Shown here: positions 44,385 to 52,497 of the stretch, piece by piece
Position numbering within the stretch: the first letter of the stretch is position 1
Layout: every line of letters begins with the position of its first letter
NCBI RefSeq assembly: GCF_900142655.1
Contig: NZ_FRBQ01000007.1
Coordinates: 62,001-126,000 of the forward strand
From: Phytopseudomonas punonensis
GTDB taxonomy: Bacteria > Pseudomonadota > Gammaproteobacteria > Pseudomonadales > Pseudomonadaceae
Length of the DNA stretch: 64,000 nucleotides
Direction of reading: 5' to 3'
Position numbers and translations under genes: made by a program
Notes under the pieces: generated by a model
Database searches by the model: none
What the model was told of the DNA's origin: nothing
The model's input: only the letters and a program-made list of their open reading frames with translations

Positions 44385-44403
44385 GCAGTGGCACGGAGAG
44401 TCA

Positions 44404-44544
44404 ATGAACATCCCACCGAAAAAGCGCGATGGGCGGCGACAGGAACTTTTGCTTGCTCTCGCACGCGGCGAACAGGCGATTGTAGAAAATCGCATTCACA
44501 GTCACGCCCAAGCTAAAAAGAAGTTGGGGCGCTGGCTTAATTAA
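44404..44544 (+). CDS. 46-codon antitoxin-like ORF, no toxin partner
   Basis: A 46-codon frame, MNIPPKKRDGRRQELLLALA..., preceded by GGAGAG. Its C-terminal half, IVENRIHSHAQAKKKLGRWL, resembles the HSHEEA(K/M)xxLxxWL tail of small antitoxins from ParE/RelE modules. No toxin gene follows: the next 140 bp are repeats. It may be a relic of a lost module, a stand-alone regulator, or chance; I favour a relic. The ORF is AT-richer than its neighbours, consistent with foreign origin. Confidence 0.4.
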   Translation: MNIPPKKRDGRRQELLLALARGEQAIVENRIHSHAQAKKKLGRWLN

Positions 44545-44586
44545 TCTCGCACTCGCCTTATGAAATCTGAGATGCCACGTCGTTTC

Positions 44587-44667
44587 CCCGGGTATCGCTG
44601 CGCTCAACGCCGGGCTACCGGAGCGTTGCGCCCTCGTAGCCTGCGATTGAGCGCAGCGATACCCAGG
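44587..44667. repeat. Inverted pair of GTAGCC/CCCGGGTATCGCTGCGC repeats
   Basis: CCCGGGTATCGCTGCGCTCA (from 44587, ending GGGCTAC at 44617) faces GTAGCCTGCGATTGAGCGCA (from 44636, ending ACCCAGG at 44667). The two units are inverted to one another and can form an 80-bp hairpin between the convergent rlmG-side and tldE-like genes. Confidence 0.75.
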
Positions 44668-44689
44668 AAATTCTCGAATAACCAGCCGC

Positions 44690-46009
44690 TCACAATGTCA
44701 GCGTAAACCGCGACAGCAAGGCGCCGGGCAGCGCCATCGAGCTGGTCTGCCGCGCGCCGTAGGTGCCGCTGGGCAGCAGCAGCTCTGGATCGCGGGTCAG
44801 AGCTTCCAGGTTCGCGCCTAGGAAGTCGAACAGCGAGTCGTCGAAGCGCATGGTATCCACGGGCGCCTGGATACGGCCATCTTCGACCCAGAAGGTGGCG
44901 AAGCGGGTCATGCCGGTCAGGCGCCCGGCCGGCAGGTCGGAGAAGTTGGCGTACCACAGGTTGCCGATATACAGCCCGGTGCCGAGGCGCTGCAGGATCT
45001 CGCCCTCCTCCAGCTCGCCGCCGTGCAGGTGCAGCGAGAACGGGTACTCGCCGCTGCCCGCGCCGTTGGCGATCAACCCATGTTCGGCGGCGCTGCGCGA
45101 GCTGACCAGGCGCTCGCCCGGTTTGCCCTGGCTGACCAGGCGCAGCGGCTGGCGCGGCCCCTCACGGGTGAAGGCTGGCGCCAGGCCGCCTTCGATGCGC
45201 TCGTCGAGCGTCACCTTGTCGCTCAGGCTGGCGCTGCCGGCGAACAGCCTTTGCAGCGGGCTGCCGCCGGTGGCCAGCGCTTCGGCAGAAAAGCCCCAGG
45301 CGAACAGCCCGAACAATTCCTCCAGTGCCGCGGGGGTCAGGTAGGCGCGGTACGCACCCGGCTTCAGCTCATGGGCGGGCTTGCCCAGGTGTTCCAGTTG
45401 CTCGCGGGCGAAGGCCAGCTTGCGGGCAAAGGCCTGGGTGTCCCATCGCTCGCCGGCGTAGCTGCTTTTCACTGCCTGACCATTCTCGTGGAACAGGCTG
45501 AATTCGAAATTGAAGCTGCTCGCTGCATGCCAGCCGAAAGCGCCCCAGGAACTGGCAAAGCCCTGGTATTGCGGCCCGGCAGCGTAGAAGCCGACCAGAT
45601 CCAGCCCAGCCGAAGCCTCTACGATCTGCGCGATGGCCGCATCGCTCTGCTGAACTGCCTCGCCCGCCGCCGTCTCGCTGCGCCAGGCCTCGCGGTTCAG
45701 GCGCAGGTAGGGGTCATCGACCAGTGTCGGCAATACCGCACGCAGGCGCTGCAACGCCTGGTCGAGGCGCGGGCGGTCATCGTCGATCACCCCACTCAGG
45801 GCCAGTTCGAAGTCGCCATGCCGCTCGCCCTGATACAGCGCCAGGGTGGCGTACACCTGCTGCACCTGGCCGGCCTGACGCACGCGGGCGTGGTTGAAGC
45901 GGATGAAGTCCGAGGCCTCGGCCTGGTACTCCAGGGTAAAGCCCTCGCCGGCCTGCAGTTCGGCGTTCAGGTGCGCGAGCAGCGCCTCGAAATGCTGACG
46001 TGCGTTCAT
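44690..46009 (-). CDS. TldE/PmbA-like subunit of a TldD/TldE-type protease
   Basis: A 439-aa protein of the TldD/PmbA superfamily without the HExxxH zinc site, so it corresponds to the TldE-like partner. The protein starts at 46009 (MNARQHFEALLAHL), sharing one base with the stop of the TldD-like gene (TGATG), so they are translationally coupled; the frame open to 46105 overlaps TldD and is not used. Characterised TldD/E pairs unwind and cleave unfolded peptides and mature microcins. This pair is shorter and divergent from canonical tldD-pmbA, which pseudomonads carry elsewhere, so it is probably a specialised second system. Confidence 0.85.
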   Translation of the reverse strand: MNARQHFEALLAHLNAELQAGEGFTLEYQAEASDFIRFNHARVRQAGQVQQVYATLALYQGERHGDFELALSGVIDDDRPRLDQALQRLRAVLPTLVDDPYLRLNREAWRSETAAGEAVQQSDAAIAQIVEASAGLDLVGFYAAGPQYQGFASSWGAFGWHAASSFNFEFSLFHENGQAVKSSYAGERWDTQAFARKLAFAREQLEHLGKPAHELKPGAYRAYLTPAALEELFGLFAWGFSAEALATGGSPLQRLFAGSASLSDKVTLDERIEGGLAPAFTREGPRQPLRLVSQGKPGERLVSSRSAAEHGLIANGAGSGEYPFSLHLHGGELEEGEILQRLGTGLYIGNLWYANFSDLPAGRLTGMTRFATFWVEDGRIQAPVDTMRFDDSLFDFLGANLEALTRDPELLLPSGTYGARQTSSMALPGALLSRFTLTL

Positions 46010-47451
46010 CAGGCGGCCCCTCCAAATACGTCGACATCGGCGAACACGCACGCCGGCGTGGCGTGCCCGACGCGGATCACCTGGTTCGGTTCGCCCTTGC
46101 CGCAATAAGGCGTGCCCAGCACCTCGAAGGTACTGGCGTCGCCCACCGCCTTGAGGTTGCGCCAGAACTGCGCGGAGATGCCGCGGTAGTTGGGGTTCTT
46201 CACCACGCCCTTGAGCTCACCGTTCTCGATCAGCCGGCCCCACTCGCAGCCGAACTGGAATTTGTTGCGCGCATCATCGATCGACCAGGAGCGGTTGTTA
46301 CTCATCAGAATGCCGCGCTCGATACCGCCGATCAGCTGCTCCAGGCGCTGCGTGCCGGGCTCGACATTGAGGTTGGCCATGCGGTCGAGAGTCGGGCGGT
46401 TCCAGCTGCAGGCACGGCTGTTGGCCACGCCTTCGAGCCCGCTGCGCCATTGCGACAGCGCACCGCCAAGCGGCCGCTGCAGCACGCCCTCGCGGATCAG
46501 GTATTCGCGCTGCGCCGGCGTGCCGTCGTCGTCATGCCGATAGCTGGCCAACTCGCCCGATACCGTCGGGTCGAAGGTCACGTTGAGCAGCGGCGAGCCG
46601 TACTGATAGCGGCCGAAATCCTCCTGGCGGATAAAGCTGGTGCCGGCGAAATTGCGCTCGTCACCCAGGATGCGATCGAGCTCCAGCGGATGACCGATGG
46701 ACTCGTGGATCTGCAGGATCATCTGGTCCGGCATCAGCAGCAGATCACGGTGACCGCTCGGCGTATTGGGCGCCAGCAGCAGTTGCAGCGCCTCGTCGGC
46801 AATACGGCTGGCGGTGCCGACCACACCCAGTTCATCGATCACCTCGGCACCGCCCTGACGCGCCAGGTGGGTGCCGCCGAAACTGCGGCTCTGGCTGTCG
46901 GCGCCATCGCTGGCGGTAACGCCCAGTTGCGGGAAGACGTAATGCTGAGCGCGGCGCAAACGGGCGCCGACGCTGTTCAGGTAAATCTGCTCGGTAGCGG
47001 TAAAGGTCAGCCCTGCGTACCAGTCCACCAGCCTTTCATCGCGCGGCACCCGCGCCGACTCGGCCGCCAGCAGTTCGTACCAGTGCGCCGGGCTGGCCAG
47101 GCTGCGCCGGTAGCCAGGCATCACGTCATCGGCCTGCCCATGGGGCACCGGCAGCTCATGCAGATCGAGCAGATTGCGCCCCGCCAATTGCCGCGCCAGC
47201 GCCTCGGCTTTGTCGAGCGCCGCCTGCAACCCGGCCTGGCTGAGATCGCTGGTCGCCGCATAGGCTTCTACCCCAGCCACCCGCACACTGAGCATGGCGC
47301 CCGCATCGTCCGAGAACGACGGTGCCCGCGCCACATTGCGCCGCACCCAATAGCGCTCGGTGGTTTCCCGCACATGGCGCAGCGACCAGAAATCGGCGGT
47401 GGAGTGCAGGGCGGCGAAGCGGTGTTGAAGGGTTTCGCTGATGGCGAACAT
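46009..47451 (-). CDS. TldD-like metalloprotease subunit
   Basis: A 480-aa TldD-family protein carrying the zinc motif HESIGH (HExxxH) at about residue 249, the signature of the catalytic subunit. It starts at MFAISETLQHRF (47451), with AAAGGGTG before it. It is the first gene of the pair and is coupled to the TldE-like gene by a one-base overlap. A decayed partial copy of this gene lies at 49046-49208 on the same strand. The natural peptide substrate is unknown; no ribosomal-peptide precursor was recognised nearby. Confidence 0.88.
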   Translation of the reverse strand: MFAISETLQHRFAALHSTADFWSLRHVRETTERYWVRRNVARAPSFSDDAGAMLSVRVAGVEAYAATSDLSQAGLQAALDKAEALARQLAGRNLLDLHELPVPHGQADDVMPGYRRSLASPAHWYELLAAESARVPRDERLVDWYAGLTFTATEQIYLNSVGARLRRAQHYVFPQLGVTASDGADSQSRSFGGTHLARQGGAEVIDELGVVGTASRIADEALQLLLAPNTPSGHRDLLLMPDQMILQIHESIGHPLELDRILGDERNFAGTSFIRQEDFGRYQYGSPLLNVTFDPTVSGELASYRHDDDGTPAQREYLIREGVLQRPLGGALSQWRSGLEGVANSRACSWNRPTLDRMANLNVEPGTQRLEQLIGGIERGILMSNNRSWSIDDARNKFQFGCEWGRLIENGELKGVVKNPNYRGISAQFWRNLKAVGDASTFEVLGTPYCGKGEPNQVIRVGHATPACVFADVDVFGGAA

Positions 47452-47549
47452 GGGACACCCTTTGAATGACGGCAAAGAGGGGCAGTCTAACAACCCCACA
47501 AGGCTACACGTGACAGGGGCTGTTCCGTGTCAGCTGCAATGCCTGCAAC

Positions 47550-48113
47550 TCAGGCCGGCAGAAGCCCAGACTTCCGATAACCCTCCATGAGCGAGTCGAA
47601 CAACTCGATATCGGCGCGGCTGCGGGCCATGAGCTGAGCACCGGCAACGGCAGCAAAAATAGCGTTTGCTCGCTCCTCGCACGCGGCAGGATCGCCGAGC
47701 CCGGCCGCGAGCAGCACCTTGGAAAGCCAGGCCACGTTCACGGTGGCGAACGCCTGCACCTCGCTCTTCACTTGCGAGGGAAGGTCTTCGTACTCCGCGG
47801 CCATGAAGCTGCAGAGGCACAACCTGTTCTCGCTCTCAAGCGCCCTTCGAAAAATCGAGGGATACCGTCGCAGGCATTCAAGCTGGCTGTCAGCCCCTTC
47901 CAGCATCGCCTGCAGTTCGGCTGCGGTGTCTTCCCAGTAGCGCCTGGCTACCGCAGAACCGAGATCGGCCTTGCTGGGAAAGTGGTAGTAGATGCTCGCG
48001 CTCTTGATACCGACTGCAGCCGCCAGGTCACGGAAATTCAGTCCGTTGTAGCCATGGGACTGCGCTGCCTGCTTGGCAGCAGCCAGGATGGCCTCTTTTG
48101 CGTTTGCACTCAC
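47550..48113 (-). CDS. TetR-family repressor
   Basis: A 187-aa TetR regulator. The N-terminal HTH is typical: GLNFRDLAAAVGIKSASIYYHFPSK (about residues 24-48); the C-terminal ligand domain has several cysteines (RLCLCSF). It diverges from a glutathione S-transferase gene; two direct copies of CCAACTGATAGATAGG lie between them and flank the GST promoter, so it very probably represses both genes and is released by an electrophilic compound. Confidence 0.9.
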   Translation of the reverse strand: MSANAKEAILAAAKQAAQSHGYNGLNFRDLAAAVGIKSASIYYHFPSKADLGSAVARRYWEDTAAELQAMLEGADSQLECLRRYPSIFRRALESENRLCLCSFMAAEYEDLPSQVKSEVQAFATVNVAWLSKVLLAAGLGDPAACEERANAIFAAVAGAQLMARSRADIELFDSLMEGYRKSGLLPA

Positions 48114-48169
48114 GCATCACCTCACCGGTTGGAAGATGACAGGAATGCTAACCGCAACCCACAAACCTG

Positions 48170-48243
48170 CCAACTGATAGATAGGCATTGACAGCAGGTA
48201 TAAACCGCCTATAAATATGCCTACCAACTGATAGATAGGTATT
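48170..48243 (+). promoter_or_regulatory. GST promoter flanked by two TetR operator repeats
   Basis: Repeats CCAACTGATAGATAGGCATT (48170-48189) and CCAACTGATAGATAGGTATT (48224-48243) differ at one base. Between them is a near-perfect sigma-70 promoter, TTGACA (48188-48193), 16-nt spacer, TATAAA (48210-48215). The downstream copy covers the GST ribosome site, the upstream copy touches the -35. Confidence 0.75.
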
Positions 48244-48246
48244 CAT

Positions 48247-48954
48247 ATGAACACTACACATCCTCACGCCGACGCCTGCCAATTGCCGATGAAAATCTAC
48301 GACTGGTACAACGGCCCCTACCCGGCACGAGTTCGCATAGCGCTCGCAGAGAAAGGCCTTCTGCAAAAGGTTGATTTCGTGTCGATCAACCTCTGGAAAG
48401 GTGAGCACAAGACGCCTGAGTTTCTCGAGATAAACTACTCGGGCACGCTTCCGGTTCTGGAGCTGGAGGACGGCACCCGCATCGCGGAATGCACGGCTAT
48501 CACCCAATATCTGGACGACCTGGACGACCTGGACGGCTCACCCACGCTTACCGGCAAAACCGCCGTTGAGAAAGGTCTGATCCACATGATGACCAAGCGC
48601 GCCGAAATCGAGTTTCTCGATGCCGTGAGCGTGTACTTTCACCATGCCACCCCGGGCCTGGGCCCACACGTTGAGCTCTATCAGAATGAGGAATGGGGCC
48701 TGCGCATGCGCGACAAGGCCGTACGAGGCATGCGCTATTTCAATGAGGTATTGAAGAGCCAGCCATTCGTTGCTGGGGCGTCGTTTTCCATGGCAGATAT
48801 CGCCGTGATCGGCGGCATGATTTTCTCGACGCTCGTGGAGCTATCGATCCCCGAGGAGTGCGAAGCGCTTCGCGAATGGTACGCCCGGATGCAAAATCGC
48901 CCAAGCGTAGCTGCGTGGGCCGCAATGGTTGAAAAAGGCGAGCCATTAAGTTGA
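48247..48954 (+). CDS. Glutathione S-transferase
   Basis: A 235-aa cytosolic GST. The N-terminal thioredoxin-like domain shows KIYDWYNGPYPARVRIALAEKG, with Tyr/Pro near the glutathione site, and LPVLELEDGTRIAECTAI (the Pro-Val and acidic residues that bind glutathione); the C-terminal helical domain ends with SMADIAVIGG. A short DDLDDLDG duplication sits at about residue 90. It is divergent from and likely controlled by the TetR gene. An in-frame ATG at 48289 lacks a ribosome site. Substrate unknown; detoxification of electrophiles is inferred. Confidence 0.9.
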   Translation: MNTTHPHADACQLPMKIYDWYNGPYPARVRIALAEKGLLQKVDFVSINLWKGEHKTPEFLEINYSGTLPVLELEDGTRIAECTAITQYLDDLDDLDGSPTLTGKTAVEKGLIHMMTKRAEIEFLDAVSVYFHHATPGLGPHVELYQNEEWGLRMRDKAVRGMRYFNEVLKSQPFVAGASFSMADIAVIGGMIFSTLVELSIPEECEALREWYARMQNRPSVAAWAAMVEKGEPLS

Positions 48955-49002
48955 TCGTTACGGCTAGCCACAGGATGGCCTGAGATACGCGGCAAGACAC
49001 GA

Positions 49003-49030
49003 AGGCGGACAACACGAAGCTTGTCCGCCT
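49003..49030. repeat. GGACAA hairpin repeat / terminator after GST
   Basis: AGGCGGACAA (49003-49012) and TTGTCCGCCT (49021-49030) form a perfect 10-bp stem over CACGAAGC, then CTTTC. It can terminate GST transcripts; related to 37941 and 51551. Confidence 0.65.
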
Positions 49031-49045
49031 CTTTCAAAAGGCCTG

Positions 49046-49208
49046 GCGGCAGCTGACCAGCTCGCCCGTAGCCGTCGGGTCGAAGGTCACGTTGAGCAAT
49101 GGTGAGCCGTACTGCCAGCTGCTCGGCCCGCTCCAACGCGGCCTGCAACCCGGCATGGCTTTTCAGCGCGGTGAAGCGGCGTTGCAGGGTATCGCAAAGG
49201 GCGAACAT
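49046..49208 (-). pseudogene. Remnant of a second tldD-like gene
   Basis: Minus-strand residues MFALCDTLQRRFTALKS match the start of the neighbouring TldD-like protein, then, after a deletion, AGLQAALERAEQLA matches its residues around 80, and, in a different frame after a second large deletion, LLNVTFDP and GEL match its middle (around residue 290). Nucleotide identity with 46553-46611, 47219 onward and 47407-47451 is visible. About 160 bp of a 1.44-kb gene remain in three pieces, with a frameshift and no catalytic HExxxH. Confidence 0.75.
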
Positions 49209-49270
49209 CGAGCCTCAGGCAAAGGAGGCCAGTATGAGAACCCCGCAGTGCGATCAACCACGCAGTATTC

Positions 49271-50185
49271 TCAGTAGGCATGGCCCTCTCTCAGCCCTCG
49301 CACCCGCTTTATATCGCGGTTCGGCGGGTAGCCGAATAAACGGCTGTACTCGCGGCTGAACTGGGAGGCGCTCTCATAGCCGACACGGGTAGCTGCGCTC
49401 CCGGCATCCAGGTGTTCATTGAGCATCAGTTGCCGGGCATCGAGCAGGCGCAGGTTTTTCAGATACTGCAGGGGGCTCATGCCGACCACAGCACGAAAAT
49501 GCTGACGAAATGTCGACGGGCTCATGTGTGCTCTAGCCGCCAAGTCATCCATCGGTACGCTCTCGGTGTAATGCTGCTTGAGCCAGGCAACGACCTTGGC
49601 CACTTGCTGGCTCGGCGAGCCCACCGCAATCAGACGGCGCAGGCTGGGGCCATGCCCGCCAATGAGCAAGCGAACCACGATCTCCTGCTGGATCAGCGGT
49701 GCGATGGAGGAAATCAGCGCCGGCTCGGCCAGTAGCCGGATCAGCCTGGTCAACGCCTCCTGCAGCCCAGTATCCAGCGCTGCCAGGGATATTCCGCGCC
49801 CTGCTGAAGCCTGAATAGGCGTCGCAAACTCCATTTCCGCTGCCACCTGGGCAATCATTCGTGCATCCAGTTGCAACCACATGCCGAGGAAAGGCTCTGC
49901 CGAACTGGCGCGAGTGACATAGGCGACCACGGGCATGTCCACAGTGGTGATCAGCGTTTGCCCTGGGCCGTAGTCGAATATCTCGTCGCCCAGCATCAAC
50001 CGCTTGCCGCCCTGCACGATCAGCGCCAGGCCCAGACCGTAGATACAGGGCATAGGCTCAGTAGTGGAACTGCAGCGGCGCATCTTCAGCGTCGGAATCG
50101 CAGTGTCGTAGTCCCCATCAAATTGGGCAATTTCCGCAATCAAATCGGAAAGTCTGTCGATACCCGCGCCAGCCTTAAGCGTCAT
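49271..50185 (-). CDS. AraC-family regulator (AraC_N cupin type)
   Basis: A 304-aa regulator with an N-terminal AraC_N cupin domain (about 25-180) and a C-terminal double HTH (about 195-295: MDDLAARAHMSPSTFRQHF and VGYESASQFSREYSRLFG). This YqhC-like type usually controls a neighbouring oxidoreductase in response to aldehydes or other reactive compounds. It diverges from the old-yellow-enzyme-type gene, with a 203-bp AT-richer space between, its probable target. Confidence 0.9.
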   Translation of the reverse strand: MTLKAGAGIDRLSDLIAEIAQFDGDYDTAIPTLKMRRCSSTTEPMPCIYGLGLALIVQGGKRLMLGDEIFDYGPGQTLITTVDMPVVAYVTRASSAEPFLGMWLQLDARMIAQVAAEMEFATPIQASAGRGISLAALDTGLQEALTRLIRLLAEPALISSIAPLIQQEIVVRLLIGGHGPSLRRLIAVGSPSQQVAKVVAWLKQHYTESVPMDDLAARAHMSPSTFRQHFRAVVGMSPLQYLKNLRLLDARQLMLNEHLDAGSAATRVGYESASQFSREYSRLFGYPPNRDIKRVRGLREGHAY

Positions 50186-50388
50186 TTAAATCCCCATTAA
50201 ATTGGTCGCCCACCATTGACCTAGATGAAAAAAGCTTAGCAGCGCGTCGAACAAGCCACTCGACAAACGAGCGATCCTCATCAAATCAGGCAAAAATCAA
50301 AACGATTCCGGCAACCGCCCAGCATCCCTTCGCCGTGATACTGCCCCCCAACCACGATGCCCTATTCAGCTCACGGAGATGCAGTGCT

Positions 50389-51537
50389 ATGACGTCTAGC
50401 GAATCGAGGCTGTTCCAGCCTCTGACTTTCAACAATGGCCTGACCATGCGCAACCGCGTCGTCATGGCACCGATGACCACATGGTCGGCAAACCCCGACG
50501 GCACCCTCTCCGCACAAGAGCTCGCCTACTACCGCGCTCGCGTCAAAGGCGTTGGCCTGGTGATTACCGGCTGCACCCACGTAACGCCAGACGGCATCGG
50601 CTTCACCGACGAGTTTGCCAGCTACGATGACAGCTTTACCCCCAGCCTGCGCAGCCTCGCCGAGGCAGCCAAGAGCGGTGGTGCGCCGGCGATCCTGCAG
50701 ATATTTCACGCCGGCAACAAAGCCTTGCCGAACCTGGTACCCGATGGCCGCGTAGTCAGCGCCAGCGCACTCAAGGTGCCACCGAGCCCATTCAACAACG
50801 CCGAAGTGACCAGCGATGCACTGAGCGAAACAGAAGTCGAGACGATCATCAAAGCCTTCGGTGAAACCGCTCGCCGCGCCATCGAGGCCGGTTTCGACGG
50901 CATCGAGCTGCATGGCGCGCATGGCTTCCTCATCCAGAACTTCTTCTCGCCCCTGTATAACCAGCGCGACGATCAGTGGGGCGGCTCGCTTGAAAACCGC
51001 ATGCGTTTCCCCTTGGCCGTGGTGCAGGAAGTGCAGCGCGTCATCGCCGAGCACGCCAGGCAGCCGTTCCTGCTGGGCTACCGCATATCGCCGGAAGAAT
51101 CGGAAGAATGCGGGCTGCGCATCGACGACAGCTTCGTGCTGATCGACAGACTGATTGAGGCTGGTATCGATTACCTCCATGCCTCGCTCTTCAACATCCC
51201 GCATGCCCGCCCAATAGGCCATGAGCGCACGACCGCCGAGCTGCTCGCCGAGCATGTCGGTAAGCGCCTGCCGCTGATTGCTGCGGGCCTTATCCGCACG
51301 CCCGAGGACGCGGAGCAAGCGCTGAACGTCGGCCTGTCACTGGTCGCCGTCGGCCAGGGCCTGGTGATGAATCCAACGTGGGTGGAACTCGCAAGCCAAG
51401 GCAAAGCAGCCGAGATTGCCACCGCGCTCGACCCCAAGCTCGTGCCGAACCTGGTGATCCCTGACAAGCTGTGGGGCGTCATCCAGATGGCGAAGGGCTG
51501 GTTCCCTCTTGTCGAGGACACCCCCACAAGCGCCTGA
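50389..51537 (+). CDS. NADH:flavin oxidoreductase (old yellow enzyme family)
   Basis: A 382-aa FMN-dependent TIM-barrel reductase. Family marks: LFQPLTFNNGLTMRNRVVMAPMTTW (first strand), GIELHGAHGFLIQNFFSPLYNQRDDQWGGS in two conserved blocks with the active-site His pair (HGAH), and a C-terminal VGQGLVMNP. Such enzymes reduce activated double bonds or aldehyde-derived toxins. GGAG lies 11 nt before the ATG at 50389; the frame is open upstream to 50335 without a ribosome site. The divergent AraC-type regulator is the likely controller and a hairpin/T-run follows the stop. Confidence 0.9.
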   Translation: MTSSESRLFQPLTFNNGLTMRNRVVMAPMTTWSANPDGTLSAQELAYYRARVKGVGLVITGCTHVTPDGIGFTDEFASYDDSFTPSLRSLAEAAKSGGAPAILQIFHAGNKALPNLVPDGRVVSASALKVPPSPFNNAEVTSDALSETEVETIIKAFGETARRAIEAGFDGIELHGAHGFLIQNFFSPLYNQRDDQWGGSLENRMRFPLAVVQEVQRVIAEHARQPFLLGYRISPEESEECGLRIDDSFVLIDRLIEAGIDYLHASLFNIPHARPIGHERTTAELLAEHVGKRLPLIAAGLIRTPEDAEQALNVGLSLVAVGQGLVMNPTWVELASQGKAAEIATALDPKLVPNLVIPDKLWGVIQMAKGWFPLVEDTPTSA

Positions 51538-51550
51538 TGGATGCCGGATT

Positions 51551-51580
51551 GGTGGACAACGCGAAGCTTGTCCGCCTTTT
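51551..51580 (+). terminator. GGACAA hairpin acting as terminator
   Basis: GGTGGACAA (51551-51559) and TTGTCCGCC (51568-51576), one G-T pair, loop CGCGAAGC, then a run of T. Same repeat family as 37941 and 49003, here placed after the oxidoreductase stop. Confidence 0.75.
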
Positions 51581-51694
51581 TCAGAGCACCTGATGCAGAA
51601 CACGCCCCCTTCTCTGGGCCTTGCTCCAGCCATGCTCTTGTCCTTACCTTGTCCGCTCGCTTTACCCCGCCCTCAACCGCGAGCCTCATCCACC

Positions 51695-52483
51695 ATGAAA
51701 AATCTAAAAATCAGCGCCATCACCACCTTGCTTATCGGCCTGTCGGGTTTTGCCCAGGCTCAGGAATCGCCATCGCACCTGGACAAGGTGCTGGAGAAGG
51801 GACAATTGGCGGTGTGCACCACCGGCGATTACAAGCCCTACACCTTTCTGCGCCAGGACGGCGGGTACGAAGGCATCGATATCGAGATGGCACAGTCTCT
51901 CGCGCAAAGCCTGGGGGTGAAGGTGCAGTGGGTGCCGACCACCTGGAAAACCCTGATGCCGGATATGGTGGCGGGTAAGTGCGATATCGGCATGGGCGGT
52001 ATTTCGGTGACGCTGGAGCGCCAGAAGAAGGCCTTTTTCAGCAGCACTCTGGATGTGGACGGAAAAATCCCGCTGGTGCGCTGTGAAGACGTTTCGCGTT
52101 ACCAGACCATCGAGCAGATCAACAAGCCAGAGGTACGCCTGATCGAGCCGGCCGGCGGCACTAACGAAGCCTTCGCGCGAGCCTATCTGCCAGAGGCTCA
52201 GCTGAACTTCCACGACAACAAGACCATCTTCCAGGAGCTGCTGGATAAGCGCGCCGACGTGATGATCACCGACTCATCCGAGGCCCTGTATCAGCAGAAG
52301 CGCATGCCCGGCCTCTGCGCCGTCAATCCGACGAATTACATGCAATACGGCGAAAAGGCCTACCTGCTGCCGCGCGACGATATGACCTGGAAAAGCTATG
52401 TCGATCAGTGGCTGCACCTGAGCAAGGCTACCGGCGCGTATCAGAAGACGCTTGGTCACTGGCTGGCGGTGCCAGGGCAGTAA
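51695..52483 (+). CDS. PheC-like periplasmic protein (binding-protein fold)
   Basis: A 262-aa secreted protein with signal peptide MKNLKISAITTLLIGLSGFAQA and a type-2 amino-acid-binding-protein fold. It resembles P. aeruginosa PheC, the periplasmic cyclohexadienyl dehydratase, over its length: TTGDYKPYTF, GGYEGIDIEMAQSLA, GGTNEAFA (154-161) and EKAYLLPRDD. The Glu of GGTNE (E158) lines up, as far as I can judge, with the catalytic acid of PheC. There are no ABC permease genes nearby, which also fits an enzyme. An orphan amino-acid-binding protein remains possible. The frame is open far upstream, but the ATG at 51695 fits the signal peptide. Confidence 0.75.
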   Translation: MKNLKISAITTLLIGLSGFAQAQESPSHLDKVLEKGQLAVCTTGDYKPYTFLRQDGGYEGIDIEMAQSLAQSLGVKVQWVPTTWKTLMPDMVAGKCDIGMGGISVTLERQKKAFFSSTLDVDGKIPLVRCEDVSRYQTIEQINKPEVRLIEPAGGTNEAFARAYLPEAQLNFHDNKTIFQELLDKRADVMITDSSEALYQQKRMPGLCAVNPTNYMQYGEKAYLLPRDDMTWKSYVDQWLHLSKATGAYQKTLGHWLAVPGQ

Positions 52484-52497
52484 CGATCAATAAAAGA

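Noticed and set aside
44401..44607. 68-codon minus-strand frame after rlmG
   Set aside because: It starts within the palindromic repeat and lies opposite the better 46-codon ORF.
46000..47469. 489-codon frame opposite the TldD-like gene
   Set aside because: Antisense shadow of a clearly homologous gene.
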